DNA from: a virus
Reading direction: 5' to 3' (one strand)
Virus record (IMG/VR): IMGVR_UViG_3300032331_000874
Coordinates: 1 to 64,000 of that record
DNA length: 64,000 nucleotides
The notes under the pieces were generated by a model. That model did no database searches. It was not told the origin of the DNA and worked only from the letters and a program-made list of their open reading frames with translations. The translations under genes were made by a program, and so were the position numbers. Shown here piece by piece: positions 42,723-50,595 of this stretch. Every line of letters starts with the position of its first letter. Within the stretch, counting starts at the first letter, position 1.

Positions 42723-42881
42723 TTAGCGCTCGTTGTATCGTAGTGCTGGGTTAACTAGGTCTTCAAGTCGTTTGATAATTTCTTCTTGCCACTCAACAGG
42801 TAGTTTGCCCTCGGCAAGCAGCATGTCGCCATATCGTACAAGTTCTTTATCTGTTAATTTGGAAGGCTGAACGCTGAACAT
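42723..42881 (-). CDS. Small acidic protein (52 aa)
   Basis: A 52-residue protein from ATG 42881 to TAA 42723, preceded by GGAGAAG at six bases. It begins MFSVQPSKLTDKELVRYGDM and ends DLVNPALRYNER, a small helical protein with a charged amphipathic helix (VEWQEEIIKRLEDL). It overlaps the upstream HTH gene by 28 bp and ends 15 bp before the primase start. A good ribosome-binding site and tight packing support it. Function unknown. Confidence 0.7.
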   Translation of the reverse strand: MFSVQPSKLTDKELVRYGDMLLAEGKLPVEWQEEIIKRLEDLVNPALRYNER

Positions 42882-43132
42882 ATTCTTCTCCGTGCTTCCT
42901 CCAACGAGGGGGAAGTCTGCATTATTGTTAAAAGCGACGAGACAGCAGCGCGGTAGGGTTGTAGTACTTCTCCACCTGCAAACCAGTTGTATACGGTTTG
43001 TCGCGTTGCTCCGGTCGCACCAGCAATCAAAGTAACAGGAACATCTAAATGAACAGCGTAGCGCCCAAGCTGGTTGCCCAGCGTCTTGGGTGCTTTCATA
43101 ATCCTGTCAATAACGGTGTGTGAGTAGGGCAT
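42854..43132 (-). CDS. Helix-turn-helix DNA-binding protein
   Basis: A 92-residue protein with a convincing HTH: VPVTLIAGATGATRQTVYNWFAGGEV (about residues 32-57), in which GATRQTVYNWF is the recognition helix region, as in Cro/CI-type regulators. The N-terminus (HTVIDRIMKAPKTLGNQLGRY) is helical. It overlaps the preceding gene's stop (TAATG). It is likely a repressor or activator of the early/late switch, but its target sites are not known; the TGGACA palindromes are candidates. Confidence 0.75.
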   Translation of the reverse strand: MPYSHTVIDRIMKAPKTLGNQLGRYAVHLDVPVTLIAGATGATRQTVYNWFAGGEVLQPYRAAVSSLLTIMQTSPSLEEARRRICSAFSLPN

Positions 43133-43395
43133 TAGGATTCTTCATTTGGTATGACACGATATTTAAACAAACCTCGCTTAACGTATTCACGTTCTACTGT
43201 GTGTCCCCCGAACTTGCGCTTGCGAAAGTCACGCAGTCGCGCACTCACGCTTGCTTCAGGACAGTAAACTTTTTCTGAGATTTGTTGCAGAGTTCTCCAA
43301 CGTCCATCACGCATCAATTTCCAGACGTTGTAGAGTTGTGTAGTAAGGCGGTCTTTGTCACGCGCTGGGTCGTAGGTTTTTCCATCAAAAGACAT
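43132..43395 (-). CDS. Winged-helix DNA-binding protein
   Basis: An 87-residue protein from ATG 43395, chosen because AGGAGA lies eight bases upstream; the longer in-frame start at 43425 has none. It shows a winged-helix pattern: LYNVWKLMRDGRWRTLQQISEKV, then the recognition helix PEASVSARLRDFRKRKFGG, and a wing FKYRV. It is the first of a pair of DNA-binding genes between the SSB-like gene and the primase and probably regulates replication genes. Confidence 0.7.
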   Translation of the reverse strand: MSFDGKTYDPARDKDRLTTQLYNVWKLMRDGRWRTLQQISEKVYCPEASVSARLRDFRKRKFGGHTVEREYVKRGLFKYRVIPNEES

Positions 43396-43497
43396 CAACG
43401 ATCTCCTGTAAAAGTGCGGGGTCACCAGTCTAGGTGAACCAACGAAAGGGGTAACTGGCCCCCGCTGCCGGTGTTATTAACGCCACCTCCGGCTGGG
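43396..43497. other. Structured leader upstream of winged-helix gene
   Basis: A gap of about 100 bp with two inverted repeats: GGTCACC...GGTGAACC (43429-43440 region) and GCCGGTG-N10-CACCTCCGGC (43477-43493 region). No promoter of good quality is visible. It is probably a leader or attenuator in the leftward transcript. Confidence 0.4.
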
Positions 43498-43641
43498 CTA
43501 TTGGGTGGGGTACTCGCTGCGTCTGTGATGTTTTTCAGTCGGGCCTACTTGTCCGTATTCTTTCAACGGTGAGCCGATAGCTGTTACTCGCCAGCATTCG
43601 CTTTCCCCCCTAACTTTAGTCGTCTGTGTCGTCCCAAGCAT
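43498..43641 (-). CDS. Tentative 47-aa protein
   Basis: An open frame of 47 codons from ATG 43641 to TAG 43498, beginning MLGTTQTTKVRGESECWRVT and continuing AIGSPLKEYGQVGPTEKHHR. It overlaps the end of the SSB-like gene by 26 bp. The amino acid composition is balanced and protein-like, but no ribosome-binding site is visible, so it may be translated only by coupling or not at all. The same bases may instead act as a structured leader. Confidence 0.35.
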   Translation of the reverse strand: MLGTTQTTKVRGESECWRVTAIGSPLKEYGQVGPTEKHHRRSEYPTQ

Positions 43642-44545
43642 CGACCAGTTTGTTCAGGTCGGAGCCGCCTTTAGGAACATTCTTACCAACGACTGCTTCC
43701 TTGCGTACTGCTGGCTCGTCGCCATCATCTTCCTCAACCTTTGGCTTGGCTGTCTTTGCTGCTTTGACTGCCTTCGGTGCAGTACCTGCCACCTCAGACT
43801 GCGAGACAACCTTAGTATCGGTTTGCGATACTGTCATCGTGATGGCGTTCGTTGCCTCACGAGTCTGGCCTTTCTCAATAGCCACAGCGTACTCGTCGTC
43901 GTTCAACCAACGCTTCGCTTCAAAGAACAGCTTAGGTACAGGAGCCTTCGTATCAAAGCGCAGACGTGTAACAACTGCATCAGGACCTGCGCCCATCGCA
44001 GTCATGTAACGAGCGTACGCTTGCAGCGGACGGTTCTTGCCTTCTTCCTTACCAAAGATAGACTGAGCAGGTAACGCTAACTGCATAACGTCACCGTCCA
44101 TATCATTCTCTAGCACCACAGCAAGACGCTGGCTGTAACGGCATGCGCGGCTAGTGCCATCACCTGAACCCGCGATGTTCTGTGGGCAGGTAGCACACGT
44201 TGTGCTTTGTGGGTTCTCGGCCTTAGTATCAGGACGTTCGCCATCAGCAGACCAGCAAGCTGGGGCAGACGTATTACCTTCTTCGTACTTGCCCATGTAG
44301 AACGTGCGCGACACCTTGGGTGCAGCGTTGACAATAACTACATCGAGGTAGCGCTCATCGATGGCAGCGACTTCTTCGCCGTTGGAGATCAGACGGAATA
44401 CACCGCCCTTGATGGAGATACGCTTGCCACCACCTGCGCTGTTACCAGCCAAGGCTTTAGCAACTGCGGAAAGCTCACCGCGTTTAACAAAGGAAGGGAC
44501 GGAAGAGGGATTAAATTCAACGATATTTGACATAGGTTTACTCAT
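43616..44545 (-). CDS. SSB-like single-stranded DNA-binding protein
   Basis: A 309-residue protein whose start overlaps the previous stop (ATGA). The N-terminal body contains KRISIKGGVFRLISNGEEV and a Cys cluster (ACWSADGERPD, STTCATCPQN, SRACRYSQR) that could bind zinc. Residues about 125-215 carry beta-strands with aromatic residues (LQAYARYMTAMGAGP). The tail is low complexity and ends LVDAWDDTDD, the acidic C-terminus seen in phage SSBs that recruits partners. No clear oligonucleotide-binding fold could be confirmed by eye. Confidence 0.55.
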   Translation of the reverse strand: MSKPMSNIVEFNPSSVPSFVKRGELSAVAKALAGNSAGGGKRISIKGGVFRLISNGEEVAAIDERYLDVVIVNAAPKVSRTFYMGKYEEGNTSAPACWSADGERPDTKAENPQSTTCATCPQNIAGSGDGTSRACRYSQRLAVVLENDMDGDVMQLALPAQSIFGKEEGKNRPLQAYARYMTAMGAGPDAVVTRLRFDTKAPVPKLFFEAKRWLNDDEYAVAIEKGQTREATNAITMTVSQTDTKVVSQSEVAGTAPKAVKAAKTAKPKVEEDDGDEPAVRKEAVVGKNVPKGGSDLNKLVDAWDDTDD

Positions 44546-44946
44546 TTAGTTGGTTTACGAACACTGATCTGATACACCGTATCAGAGTTAAGCCCCGGCG
44601 GAACTAACGTCGGGTTTTCTTCAAGGAACTGCGCCATATTGCGCTGGGCAATGCGACGCTCCAGAAGGTCTACGGCGTCGTTCTGGATGATGAAGTCCTT
44701 GAACGACCCCCAATCTTGGGTGGTATAGCGGGTTTTAGTACCGAGCATGACTGTGCCAGCGTCAGTCTTCATCGACTTCGTGCCAAGCGCCATCATCTGT
44801 GTCTTCATGGCGTTCTCGATCTCGTCTTCTTGCTTGTCGAGTTCAGCCAGTTCTGCTTCGTACTGCGTGGTTAGCTCTGCCTTTGCGTTCCTGATTCGCA
44901 GGTAGACCTTGGCGAGCTTGTCCATAGGGACGATCTCTGTATTCAT
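44542..44946 (-). CDS. Phage protein of recombination/replication module (134 aa)
   Basis: A 134-residue protein with a charged N-terminal coiled coil (LAKVYLRIRNAKAELTTQYEAELAELDKQED), then a central DAGTVMLGTKTRYTTQDWGSF strand region and a helical C-terminus (LLERRIAQRNMAQFLEENP). This layout is similar to Gp157-like and related phage proteins that act with single-strand annealing or SSB proteins. It is coupled to the SSB-like gene by a 4-bp overlap. AGGAGT lies six bases before the ATG. Confidence 0.6.
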   Translation of the reverse strand: MNTEIVPMDKLAKVYLRIRNAKAELTTQYEAELAELDKQEDEIENAMKTQMMALGTKSMKTDAGTVMLGTKTRYTTQDWGSFKDFIIQNDAVDLLERRIAQRNMAQFLEENPTLVPPGLNSDTVYQISVRKPTK

Positions 44947-44980
44947 TATTTACTCCTGTGGTTGGGTACTTCTGTCAAAC

Positions 44981-45009
44981 ATTTTACAACCGGCTTTTTT
45001 AAGATGCAA
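44981..45009 (-). promoter_or_regulatory. Possible leftward promoter
   Basis: Minus strand: TTGCAT (45009-45004), 17 bases, TAAAAT (44986-44981), about 35 bp before the 44946 start. The -35 is weak and overlaps the end of the helicase gene. Confidence 0.3.
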
Positions 45010-46558
45010 GCTCTTCTTCGTACAACTTCACTAGCACGGCGTGGTCATCGACCCGCCCTGCTAGCTTTTTAAACATCTTTTTCTCCAACTCGCTGCCCTC
45101 GATGTGGACAACGGTTACCTTGTCTGAGTTCTGGCCTACGCGGTCAGTACGCGCACAGCATTGCAGGTACGTCTCAACAGACATGACCGGACCCCAAAAC
45201 ACCACCGTGTCAGCGGCTGTCAGCGTGACTCCGTGCGATGCCGACTGTGGCTGAATGACCAGTACACGCGGCGACTGCGTAGTCTGGAACTGCTTGAAGA
45301 TAGCTGTGCGTTTGGCTGGGGTTACGTCGCCATGTATCTGCGCACACTCAATGTTGTTCTTTAATAAAAACTCTGAGATGGTGTCGATGCTGTGGCGGTA
45401 AGGCGCAAACACCAAGACCTTGCGGCTTGTCTCTTCTAGCACCTCAAGCAGTACGTTCAAGCGTGGGGAGCAGTCAAAGGTAATGACTTCTTGGTTGTCG
45501 GTGTACGCTGCCCCTGCGCTGATCTGTAGGAGCTTGTTGACCCCAGCCGCAGCGTTGACTGCGGTGATTGTTTCACCAGCGGCTTGCATCACCATGCGGT
45601 CTTTTAACAGCTTGTAGTACTTAGCTTGCTGTGCAGTCAGCGGGACTTCACGCGTGACAGTAATAACTGGCGGCAGGTCAAGGCACTGCTCTTTCGTAAA
45701 CCTGATCGCTGGTTGCAAGGCATCATGCACATCGCCCCCTGACGTGGGCTTGGGCATCCACTTAAAGCGGGTAGCTTGGTACATCACCTTGTCGCGCCAG
45801 CCTGTATAGAACTTAGGCACAGCGTCAGGGTTAACCAACTTAGCTAGGCCATACGCATCTAACGGCGACTGCGCTGCTGGCGTTCCTGTCATCATCCACA
45901 GGTGCGTGTTGGGCTTTAGTATCTTTAGCAGCGATTTGAATCGCTTGGTTCCTACGTTTTTGTATGCGTTGGCTTCATCGACAATCACCAGATCGAACTT
46001 GCCATCTTTGACTAACTCGTCAGCAATCAGATTCAAACCATCGTAGTTAGTAATAACAAAGTCATAGCCGCCTCTGACCATCTCCAGCCTACGTGCGGCT
46101 TGCGAGTGGTGGGCTACGATACAACTGCGGTGAATGATGCTGTTGTTTAAATCCTGCATCCACGCCGAGGTCATGATCGACAGAGGACACAACACCAAGC
46201 AACGGCGCACTTCACCGATTTTCATCAGGTAGTCAGCCGCCCACAGCGCCGACAAAGTTTTACCTGTGCCGGGTTCTGAGAACACAAAGCTGCGACGATT
46301 GAGCGTGAGAAAGGAAGCCGTTTCACGTTGATGCGCGAACGGCTTGAACCTGCCCGGCCAATCGTACTTACCCTCGATAGGCGAGACAACTTTCTTTACA
46401 CCCAGATTGCGAAGCACTCGCGCTTCGTCCAAACCAAAATGTACTGCTACTTCGTATATACCGTTATCGTGACTGACTATCTTATGTTTCGGAATGATTG
46501 AATATTTTTCTGGATTACGTGTTCTCAAAAGATATAACTTGTTGTCAATGATCTGCAT
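44999..46558 (-). CDS. SNF2-type superfamily 2 helicase
   Basis: A 519-residue DNA-dependent ATPase. Motif I is FSEPGTGKTLS (residues 93-103), motif Ia is LVLCPLSIMTSAW, motif II is VIVDEANAYKN (Asp194, Glu195; DEAN instead of the usual DEAH), motif III is MMTGTPAAQ (223-230), motif V resembles VLVIQPQSASHGVTLTAAD, and motif VI is QCCARTDRVGQ. Length and order match phage SNF2-like helicases that assist replication or recombination. The gene abuts the HNH gene (one-base overlap). Confidence 0.9.
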   Translation of the reverse strand: MQIIDNKLYLLRTRNPEKYSIIPKHKIVSHDNGIYEVAVHFGLDEARVLRNLGVKKVVSPIEGKYDWPGRFKPFAHQRETASFLTLNRRSFVFSEPGTGKTLSALWAADYLMKIGEVRRCLVLCPLSIMTSAWMQDLNNSIIHRSCIVAHHSQAARRLEMVRGGYDFVITNYDGLNLIADELVKDGKFDLVIVDEANAYKNVGTKRFKSLLKILKPNTHLWMMTGTPAAQSPLDAYGLAKLVNPDAVPKFYTGWRDKVMYQATRFKWMPKPTSGGDVHDALQPAIRFTKEQCLDLPPVITVTREVPLTAQQAKYYKLLKDRMVMQAAGETITAVNAAAGVNKLLQISAGAAYTDNQEVITFDCSPRLNVLLEVLEETSRKVLVFAPYRHSIDTISEFLLKNNIECAQIHGDVTPAKRTAIFKQFQTTQSPRVLVIQPQSASHGVTLTAADTVVFWGPVMSVETYLQCCARTDRVGQNSDKVTVVHIEGSELEKKMFKKLAGRVDDHAVLVKLYEEELAS

Positions 46559-46791
46559 TACTTATTGTCTCCTTGATTCACGCTCTTGCTGCGCAACCGC
46601 AGATTCCCTTTGGTTGACTTACCGCCTTTGCGTAATGGTTTAACGTGGTCGATGTCTTTCCCGCTTCTATCAATACCCAGCTTGTCGTACATGCGACGCG
46701 CTCTTTGGCGCTCATGCTGGTCACTACCGGGACCGGATTTGCCGGTCTGTAAATCTCTTTTGTATTCCTTCTTGTAGTCTCTGGTTGCCAT
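46558..46791 (-). CDS. HNH-like endonuclease
   Basis: A 77-residue basic protein with the HNH signature DIDHVKPLRKGGKSTKGNLR, followed by LRSKSVNQGDNK. The D-H pair, PLRKGG and the NLR block align with small phage HNH enzymes that nick DNA at packaging or recombination steps. RBS GGAGG lies five bases upstream. It sits between the helicase and a Cas4/RecB-like nuclease. Confidence 0.8.
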   Translation of the reverse strand: MATRDYKKEYKRDLQTGKSGPGSDQHERQRARRMYDKLGIDRSGKDIDHVKPLRKGGKSTKGNLRLRSKSVNQGDNK

Positions 46792-46800
46792 GCTGGCCTC

Positions 46801-47472
46801 CTAATGTTGAGGATGATGCTCACAGTCAGTTACCGGACACCAACCACACAACGGTGTTTGGTTCGGGTTCCATACATCAACACTATGGCTAGCTGCCAGA
46901 CGAGCGACACGCTCACGGTAGCGCCACCATAGATGCTCTTGCTCTTCCGCGTTGACTTCGTGTGTGACCATCGACTTCTTCACCACAAACAACAACGCTG
47001 ACTTCACACGTTTGATATGCGGGAAATGTTTGAACACCATCAACGACATCAGGATTAACTGATCGCGGTCAGGGTATCTATCGTTTCCTGTTTTGTAGTC
47101 CACTACTCGCGCTGTAAAGTTATCGTCGTTGACGATAATCAAGTCAGCGATACCACGCACCCATACGTTCTCACTATCGAAAGCGCAGGGGTTTAAATCT
47201 TCTGTCAACGCCATCTCGTACTCAACAAACTTCCTGCCTGTCTTAGCTTTCAACGAGTCAAGCGTAGGCTGCACAAACGCAAACTGCTCAGGCAAAGGTG
47301 TGTCGTCTTTGATGTAGAACTCTGCGGCTTCGTGTAACTGCTTGCCATATCTTGTCTGCTCTGTGTCTTGGAACGGAAACTTCTTCAACACTTTTACTTC
47401 GTGGTATCGACGAGCGCAGCCTTCAAAATCTTTGAGCGAACTGTGTGACCATTTAATTTTTACTGGAATCAT
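46801..47472 (-). CDS. PD-(D/E)XK nuclease, Cas4/RecB-like with Fe-S cysteines
   Basis: A 223-residue nuclease. Motifs seen are SHSSLKDFEGCARRY (Cys19), GIADLI (metal-binding Asp), VVDYKTGNDRYPDRDQLIL (D-x-K core with the distal Gln). The C-terminus holds three further cysteines in LCGWCPVTDCEHH (Cys209, 212, 217). One N-terminal and three C-terminal Cys are the pattern of the 4Fe-4S cluster in Cas4/AddB-like exonucleases. A DNA-end-processing role in recombination is likely. Confidence 0.88.
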   Translation of the reverse strand: MIPVKIKWSHSSLKDFEGCARRYHEVKVLKKFPFQDTEQTRYGKQLHEAAEFYIKDDTPLPEQFAFVQPTLDSLKAKTGRKFVEYEMALTEDLNPCAFDSENVWVRGIADLIIVNDDNFTARVVDYKTGNDRYPDRDQLILMSLMVFKHFPHIKRVKSALLFVVKKSMVTHEVNAEEQEHLWWRYRERVARLAASHSVDVWNPNQTPLCGWCPVTDCEHHPQH

Positions 47473-47711
47473 TTCTGCCCCCTTGCGCGGATAGCTATAG
47501 CAATTCCTTCAGCCGTGTCGCTGCTACAAACATCTTCTGCTACATCGTAAGAATCACATACATTCGCACACGCTTCGCGCTCTGCTGCTGCGACTAAGAC
47601 GGCAAAGCGTTCAACACTCCTGAAAATGAGTAAGTCAACATCGCTTTCTATAGATGCTGAAATTGGAAATTCGGCCTCACGCGCCATGCGGATAATGTCG
47701 TCTTTATTCAT
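47469..47711 (-). CDS. Small phage protein with conserved Cys/Ala-rich helix
   Basis: An 80-residue protein with a common phage pattern: MNKDDIIRMAREAEF at the start, a middle helix AAAEREACANVCDSYDV, and a C-terminal EGIAIAIRARGQK. Proteins of this kind are abundant in tailed phages and their function is unknown. It overlaps both neighbours by 4 bp, as in a tightly coupled operon. Confidence 0.75.
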   Translation of the reverse strand: MNKDDIIRMAREAEFPISASIESDVDLLIFRSVERFAVLVAAAEREACANVCDSYDVAEDVCSSDTAEGIAIAIRARGQK

Positions 47712-47890
47712 GCCTGCCCCCTTGCGCGTAATTCCTCTTGCGCTTGTCTAACCATCTCTTGTAATTCGGGCTCATCAAATTTTAATTGGGCAATCAACTC
47801 AACTGTTTTGTCTGACGCATTACGCCATATAAACCAACGTCCATTGATAACCGCCCATACACCCTGCAAGACTTCAATCACTTGTTTCAT
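47708..47890 (-). CDS. Small protein (60 aa)
   Basis: Starting at ATG 47890 (MKQVIEVLQGVWAVINGRWF), with AGAGGCGG just upstream, and overlapping the previous gene by 4 bp (ATGA). It is a short helical protein with an aromatic N-terminal patch (GRWFIWRNASDKTVEL) and a charged C-terminal helix (ELQEMVRQAQEELRARGQA). Not recognised. The last residues resemble the ends of its downstream neighbour (both ARGQ). Confidence 0.65.
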   Translation of the reverse strand: MKQVIEVLQGVWAVINGRWFIWRNASDKTVELIAQLKFDEPELQEMVRQAQEELRARGQA

Positions 47891-48090
47891 ATCCGCCTCT
47901 GACAAACAAACGCTTCATGGTTTACGCGAAAGGCTCCTGCGTATTTGCAGTCGCCGACCACCCTGCCTTCAGTTTGCACTTGACCCATCCATATACCCAG
48001 CACAAACATAAGCACAGCAGCTAACGACTTAGCCCACACGTCATTAATCCAAGCAAAGACTTTCTTATAATCAATTGTTTCAACAATCAC
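47887..48090 (-). CDS. Single-pass membrane protein (67 aa)
   Basis: A 67-residue protein with one central membrane segment (SLAAVLMFVLGIWMGQV), a charged N-terminus and a C-terminal tail with two Cys (GDCKYAGAFRVNHEAFVC). It overlaps the DNA polymerase gene by 4 bp. The two cysteines suggest a periplasmic disulphide if the tail is outside. Possibly a superinfection-exclusion or signalling protein; no evidence beyond topology. Confidence 0.6.
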   Translation of the reverse strand: MIVETIDYKKVFAWINDVWAKSLAAVLMFVLGIWMGQVQTEGRVVGDCKYAGAFRVNHEAFVCQRRI

Positions 48091-50048
48091 TTAGCATCTC
48101 CATAGCGTTTAGCAACATCAATATCAGCGTTGAGTGGAATCCCCGGCATGTAGTCAGGGGTAGTAATCATCTGTTCAAGCACCCACGGCAAAGCGTCTGA
48201 AACGTGAGTTTCAGGTACGAGAACAGCAACTTCATCATGTACAGTTAGCACGCATGGGTAACGCTCTTGTATACGCAGCATGCCATCGGTCATGATGCAA
48301 CGAGCTACTGCCTGAACAATGTTTTCAGTCAGCTTCCCACCGTACAACTTCTTTTCATCGGGACCATACGACCATTGCACACGGCCTTTGTCGTCGGCTT
48401 TACCTTTCAAATCAGGATAGCGCAAAGACAGACCGCTTGGCAAGACGATTTCTTCTTTCTTAAATGTTACGCATTTGTGCGTGTAATCAAAGCCATCTTT
48501 CAAGCTACGTGCGATAAGCGCCTGACACATCTCCCAGTAATCAACCACAGGCTGCGCTGCTGCACGGTACTTATCAATGATCTCTTTTGCAACTAAGCAA
48601 TGTACTAACAACTCTTGCTCGGTGCATGTATGCGGGATAGCACGCATCTTCTCAAGGTTCACAGGCCAGTCAACAAACTTAGCAACCTTCTCTGATGTCA
48701 CACCAAGCTGACGTGCATCTGCTTTTGTATAACGTAGTGGTGGCGCACCAAGAAAGCCTGTCAATAGCTGTGCTGCAAACGATGCCCAGCCTAAGTTATA
48801 TCCTGCACCAAGCAACGCTGACTTAGCCGACTGCCGTTCTACAGGATGTGTTTCCTTTGTCATGCCGGGCAAGTTAAACATCTGCGCACCGAAGGTTGCG
48901 TACGCATCACCACCTTCACGGAACACATCAAGCAGCGCATCGTAGCCAGACAGCCAACCCAATACACGCGGCTCGATCTGCGATAGGTCAGAGACAATCA
49001 GCATGTAGCCATCTGGTGCAAGAATAGATTTGCGCAAGAACGAACCACGCTTCATGTTCTGCATGTTGATACCGCTGCCTCGGCTAGCAGACCAACGCCC
49101 TGTGTGTGCGCCGTAGTAGTTCAATGGAACCGGGAGTTTTCCTCGCTGCGAGATGTCATAAAATCGCTGCGCTCTCGTACGCTCCAATGTTGATTTAACT
49201 CGCAGTCGTGCTTGGCATAGGAGTGCAACGTCCTTTCGTTCTCCATTAAGTAGCGCTTGGAAATGTGCATCATTCTTCGCAAGTGCCAGCGTCTTTTTAC
49301 CTGTAGTCTTGCTGATCTTAGTCGGTACTTCGCATCCCAAACCTTCCAATAAATCCGCGAACTTCGGGTTGCTAGCCAACGCTGCATCATCAATTTCAAG
49401 GCGCGCCAATAGTTCTTCACGTTCTTCTTTCTCTTCTAAGATAGCGTCGCTGAGCATGTTAGGGTCAAGCTCAAGGACAGGGTGGGTAAACATTTTCAAC
49501 GTCATGTCAATGAGCATTAGCTCTTTCGCCGGATAGCCCTTGACCAAACGCTTGAATACTTCGATACACAGAAAGACATCATGCGCACAGTACGCCGCGA
49601 GTTCAGCTTCGACCGTCTCAGAAATCTCGGATAGTCCGTCTGTGGAATGTACGGCTCGACCCTTCTCTGGTAGTCCGAAGTCGGCTGCGAGTTTTGCAAG
49701 ATTATTGCCAACTTCCACACCTCGTAAAGCACGGGCCATACTGAGAGAATCAAAAATAAAGCAAGGACTAGCACCGTAAATCCAGTCCAAGATAGACACA
49801 TCAAACTGAGCGTTATGAGCAAGTACGGCAGTACTACACCAATCAACTTGAGCGATGTAATCAGGTAGATTTTCATGGGTCACCCATTCAGTAGTGTCTT
49901 CATCAAGATAGCGGAAGCACGCGCCAAACGCTTTAAAGCGTGGGTCACGTATGTACTCCTCAGTCGTCAGCTTCGATAGCGTGTAGTCCTTGCTAGACCA
50001 GCGCGTCTCGAAGTCAACAACGAGGATACGTTTGTAAGGCTTCTTCAA
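48087..50048 (-). CDS. DNA polymerase I family A with 3'-5' exonuclease
   Basis: A 653-residue replicative polymerase. The N-terminal exonuclease shows VVDFETRW (Exo I, Asp11 and Glu13), VLAHNAQFDVSILD (Exo II) and YCAHDVFLCIEVF (Exo III). Polymerase motif A is LIVSDLSQIEPRVLGWLSG, motif B is ERQSAKSALLGAGYNLG, and motif C is LTVHDEVAVLVPE. In motif B the residue equivalent to E. coli position 762 is leucine (Leu413), a substitution associated in virioplankton with slower or lysogenic lifestyles. No 5' nuclease is present, as in T7. Confidence 0.95.
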   Translation of the reverse strand: MKKPYKRILVVDFETRWSSKDYTLSKLTTEEYIRDPRFKAFGACFRYLDEDTTEWVTHENLPDYIAQVDWCSTAVLAHNAQFDVSILDWIYGASPCFIFDSLSMARALRGVEVGNNLAKLAADFGLPEKGRAVHSTDGLSEISETVEAELAAYCAHDVFLCIEVFKRLVKGYPAKELMLIDMTLKMFTHPVLELDPNMLSDAILEEKEEREELLARLEIDDAALASNPKFADLLEGLGCEVPTKISKTTGKKTLALAKNDAHFQALLNGERKDVALLCQARLRVKSTLERTRAQRFYDISQRGKLPVPLNYYGAHTGRWSASRGSGINMQNMKRGSFLRKSILAPDGYMLIVSDLSQIEPRVLGWLSGYDALLDVFREGGDAYATFGAQMFNLPGMTKETHPVERQSAKSALLGAGYNLGWASFAAQLLTGFLGAPPLRYTKADARQLGVTSEKVAKFVDWPVNLEKMRAIPHTCTEQELLVHCLVAKEIIDKYRAAAQPVVDYWEMCQALIARSLKDGFDYTHKCVTFKKEEIVLPSGLSLRYPDLKGKADDKGRVQWSYGPDEKKLYGGKLTENIVQAVARCIMTDGMLRIQERYPCVLTVHDEVAVLVPETHVSDALPWVLEQMITTPDYMPGIPLNADIDVAKRYGDAK

Positions 50049-50311
50049 TTCAATATCCTTTTCGGTCCGCCTTCGGCTTCGTTAATCATCTCGTACGCGC
50101 TCGTTATCATCATCAATAGCGTGGACAAGTTAGCGTTGAATGTGTACGTCTGTAGTCTGCCATCTGCTTCATCATAGACAAGGAACACAGCGTGCTTCTT
50201 GGCATCAGCTTCATGCAACGTCTTAGTAAACGCTTCTACTGCTTCTTTGATGAACGCTTCTTTGTCTACAGTCTCGCTACTCTCAAGCACATTCGTTAGT
50301 TCTTCTGTCAT
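50045..50311 (-). CDS. Hypothetical small protein (88 aa)
   Basis: An 88-residue protein with a strongly acidic N-terminal helix (NVLESSETVDKEAFIKEAVEAF), followed by AVFLVYDEADGRLQTYTFNAN and a hydrophobic helix (LSTLLMMITSAYEMINEAEGG). It is not recognised. It lies between the VRR-NUC gene and the polymerase and overlaps both by 4 bp. Confidence 0.65.
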   Translation of the reverse strand: MTEELTNVLESSETVDKEAFIKEAVEAFTKTLHEADAKKHAVFLVYDEADGRLQTYTFNANLSTLLMMITSAYEMINEAEGGPKRILN

Positions 50312-50595
50312 GTAAACCCTTTCAGTATCTGCTCAAGCAGATCAATGTTGTCTTCGTTAATTACCGCAGCCACACCCTGCGCTGTGCGAATCTTTTCCAT
50401 CTCAGCTTCTTGCAACGGTGTTGGTTTGTTCTTACCAGCCTTACACTCGATAGCAATGAAACGCCCTTTGTAGCAACAGATAATGTCTGGCACACCAGAC
50501 TTACCGTATCCGCCTGTTACTGGGGAGAAGTAATACACGCCCCACTCTTTTAGTATCTTGTATAGCTTGGCTTTTACTTTAGCTTCAGGTGTCAT
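50308..50595 (-). CDS. VRR-NUC nuclease
   Basis: A 95-residue nuclease with GYGKSGVPDIICCYKGRFIA and IECKAGKNKPTPLQEAEM, where the conserved PD...(E)xK residues form the active site and TPLQ marks the VRR-NUC family, which acts on DNA junctions and flaps. It is a stand-alone small version typical of phages. It overlaps the sugar-reductase gene by 4 bp, linking the replication and carbohydrate blocks into one transcript. Confidence 0.9.
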   Translation of the reverse strand: MTPEAKVKAKLYKILKEWGVYYFSPVTGGYGKSGVPDIICCYKGRFIAIECKAGKNKPTPLQEAEMEKIRTAQGVAAVINEDNIDLLEQILKGFT

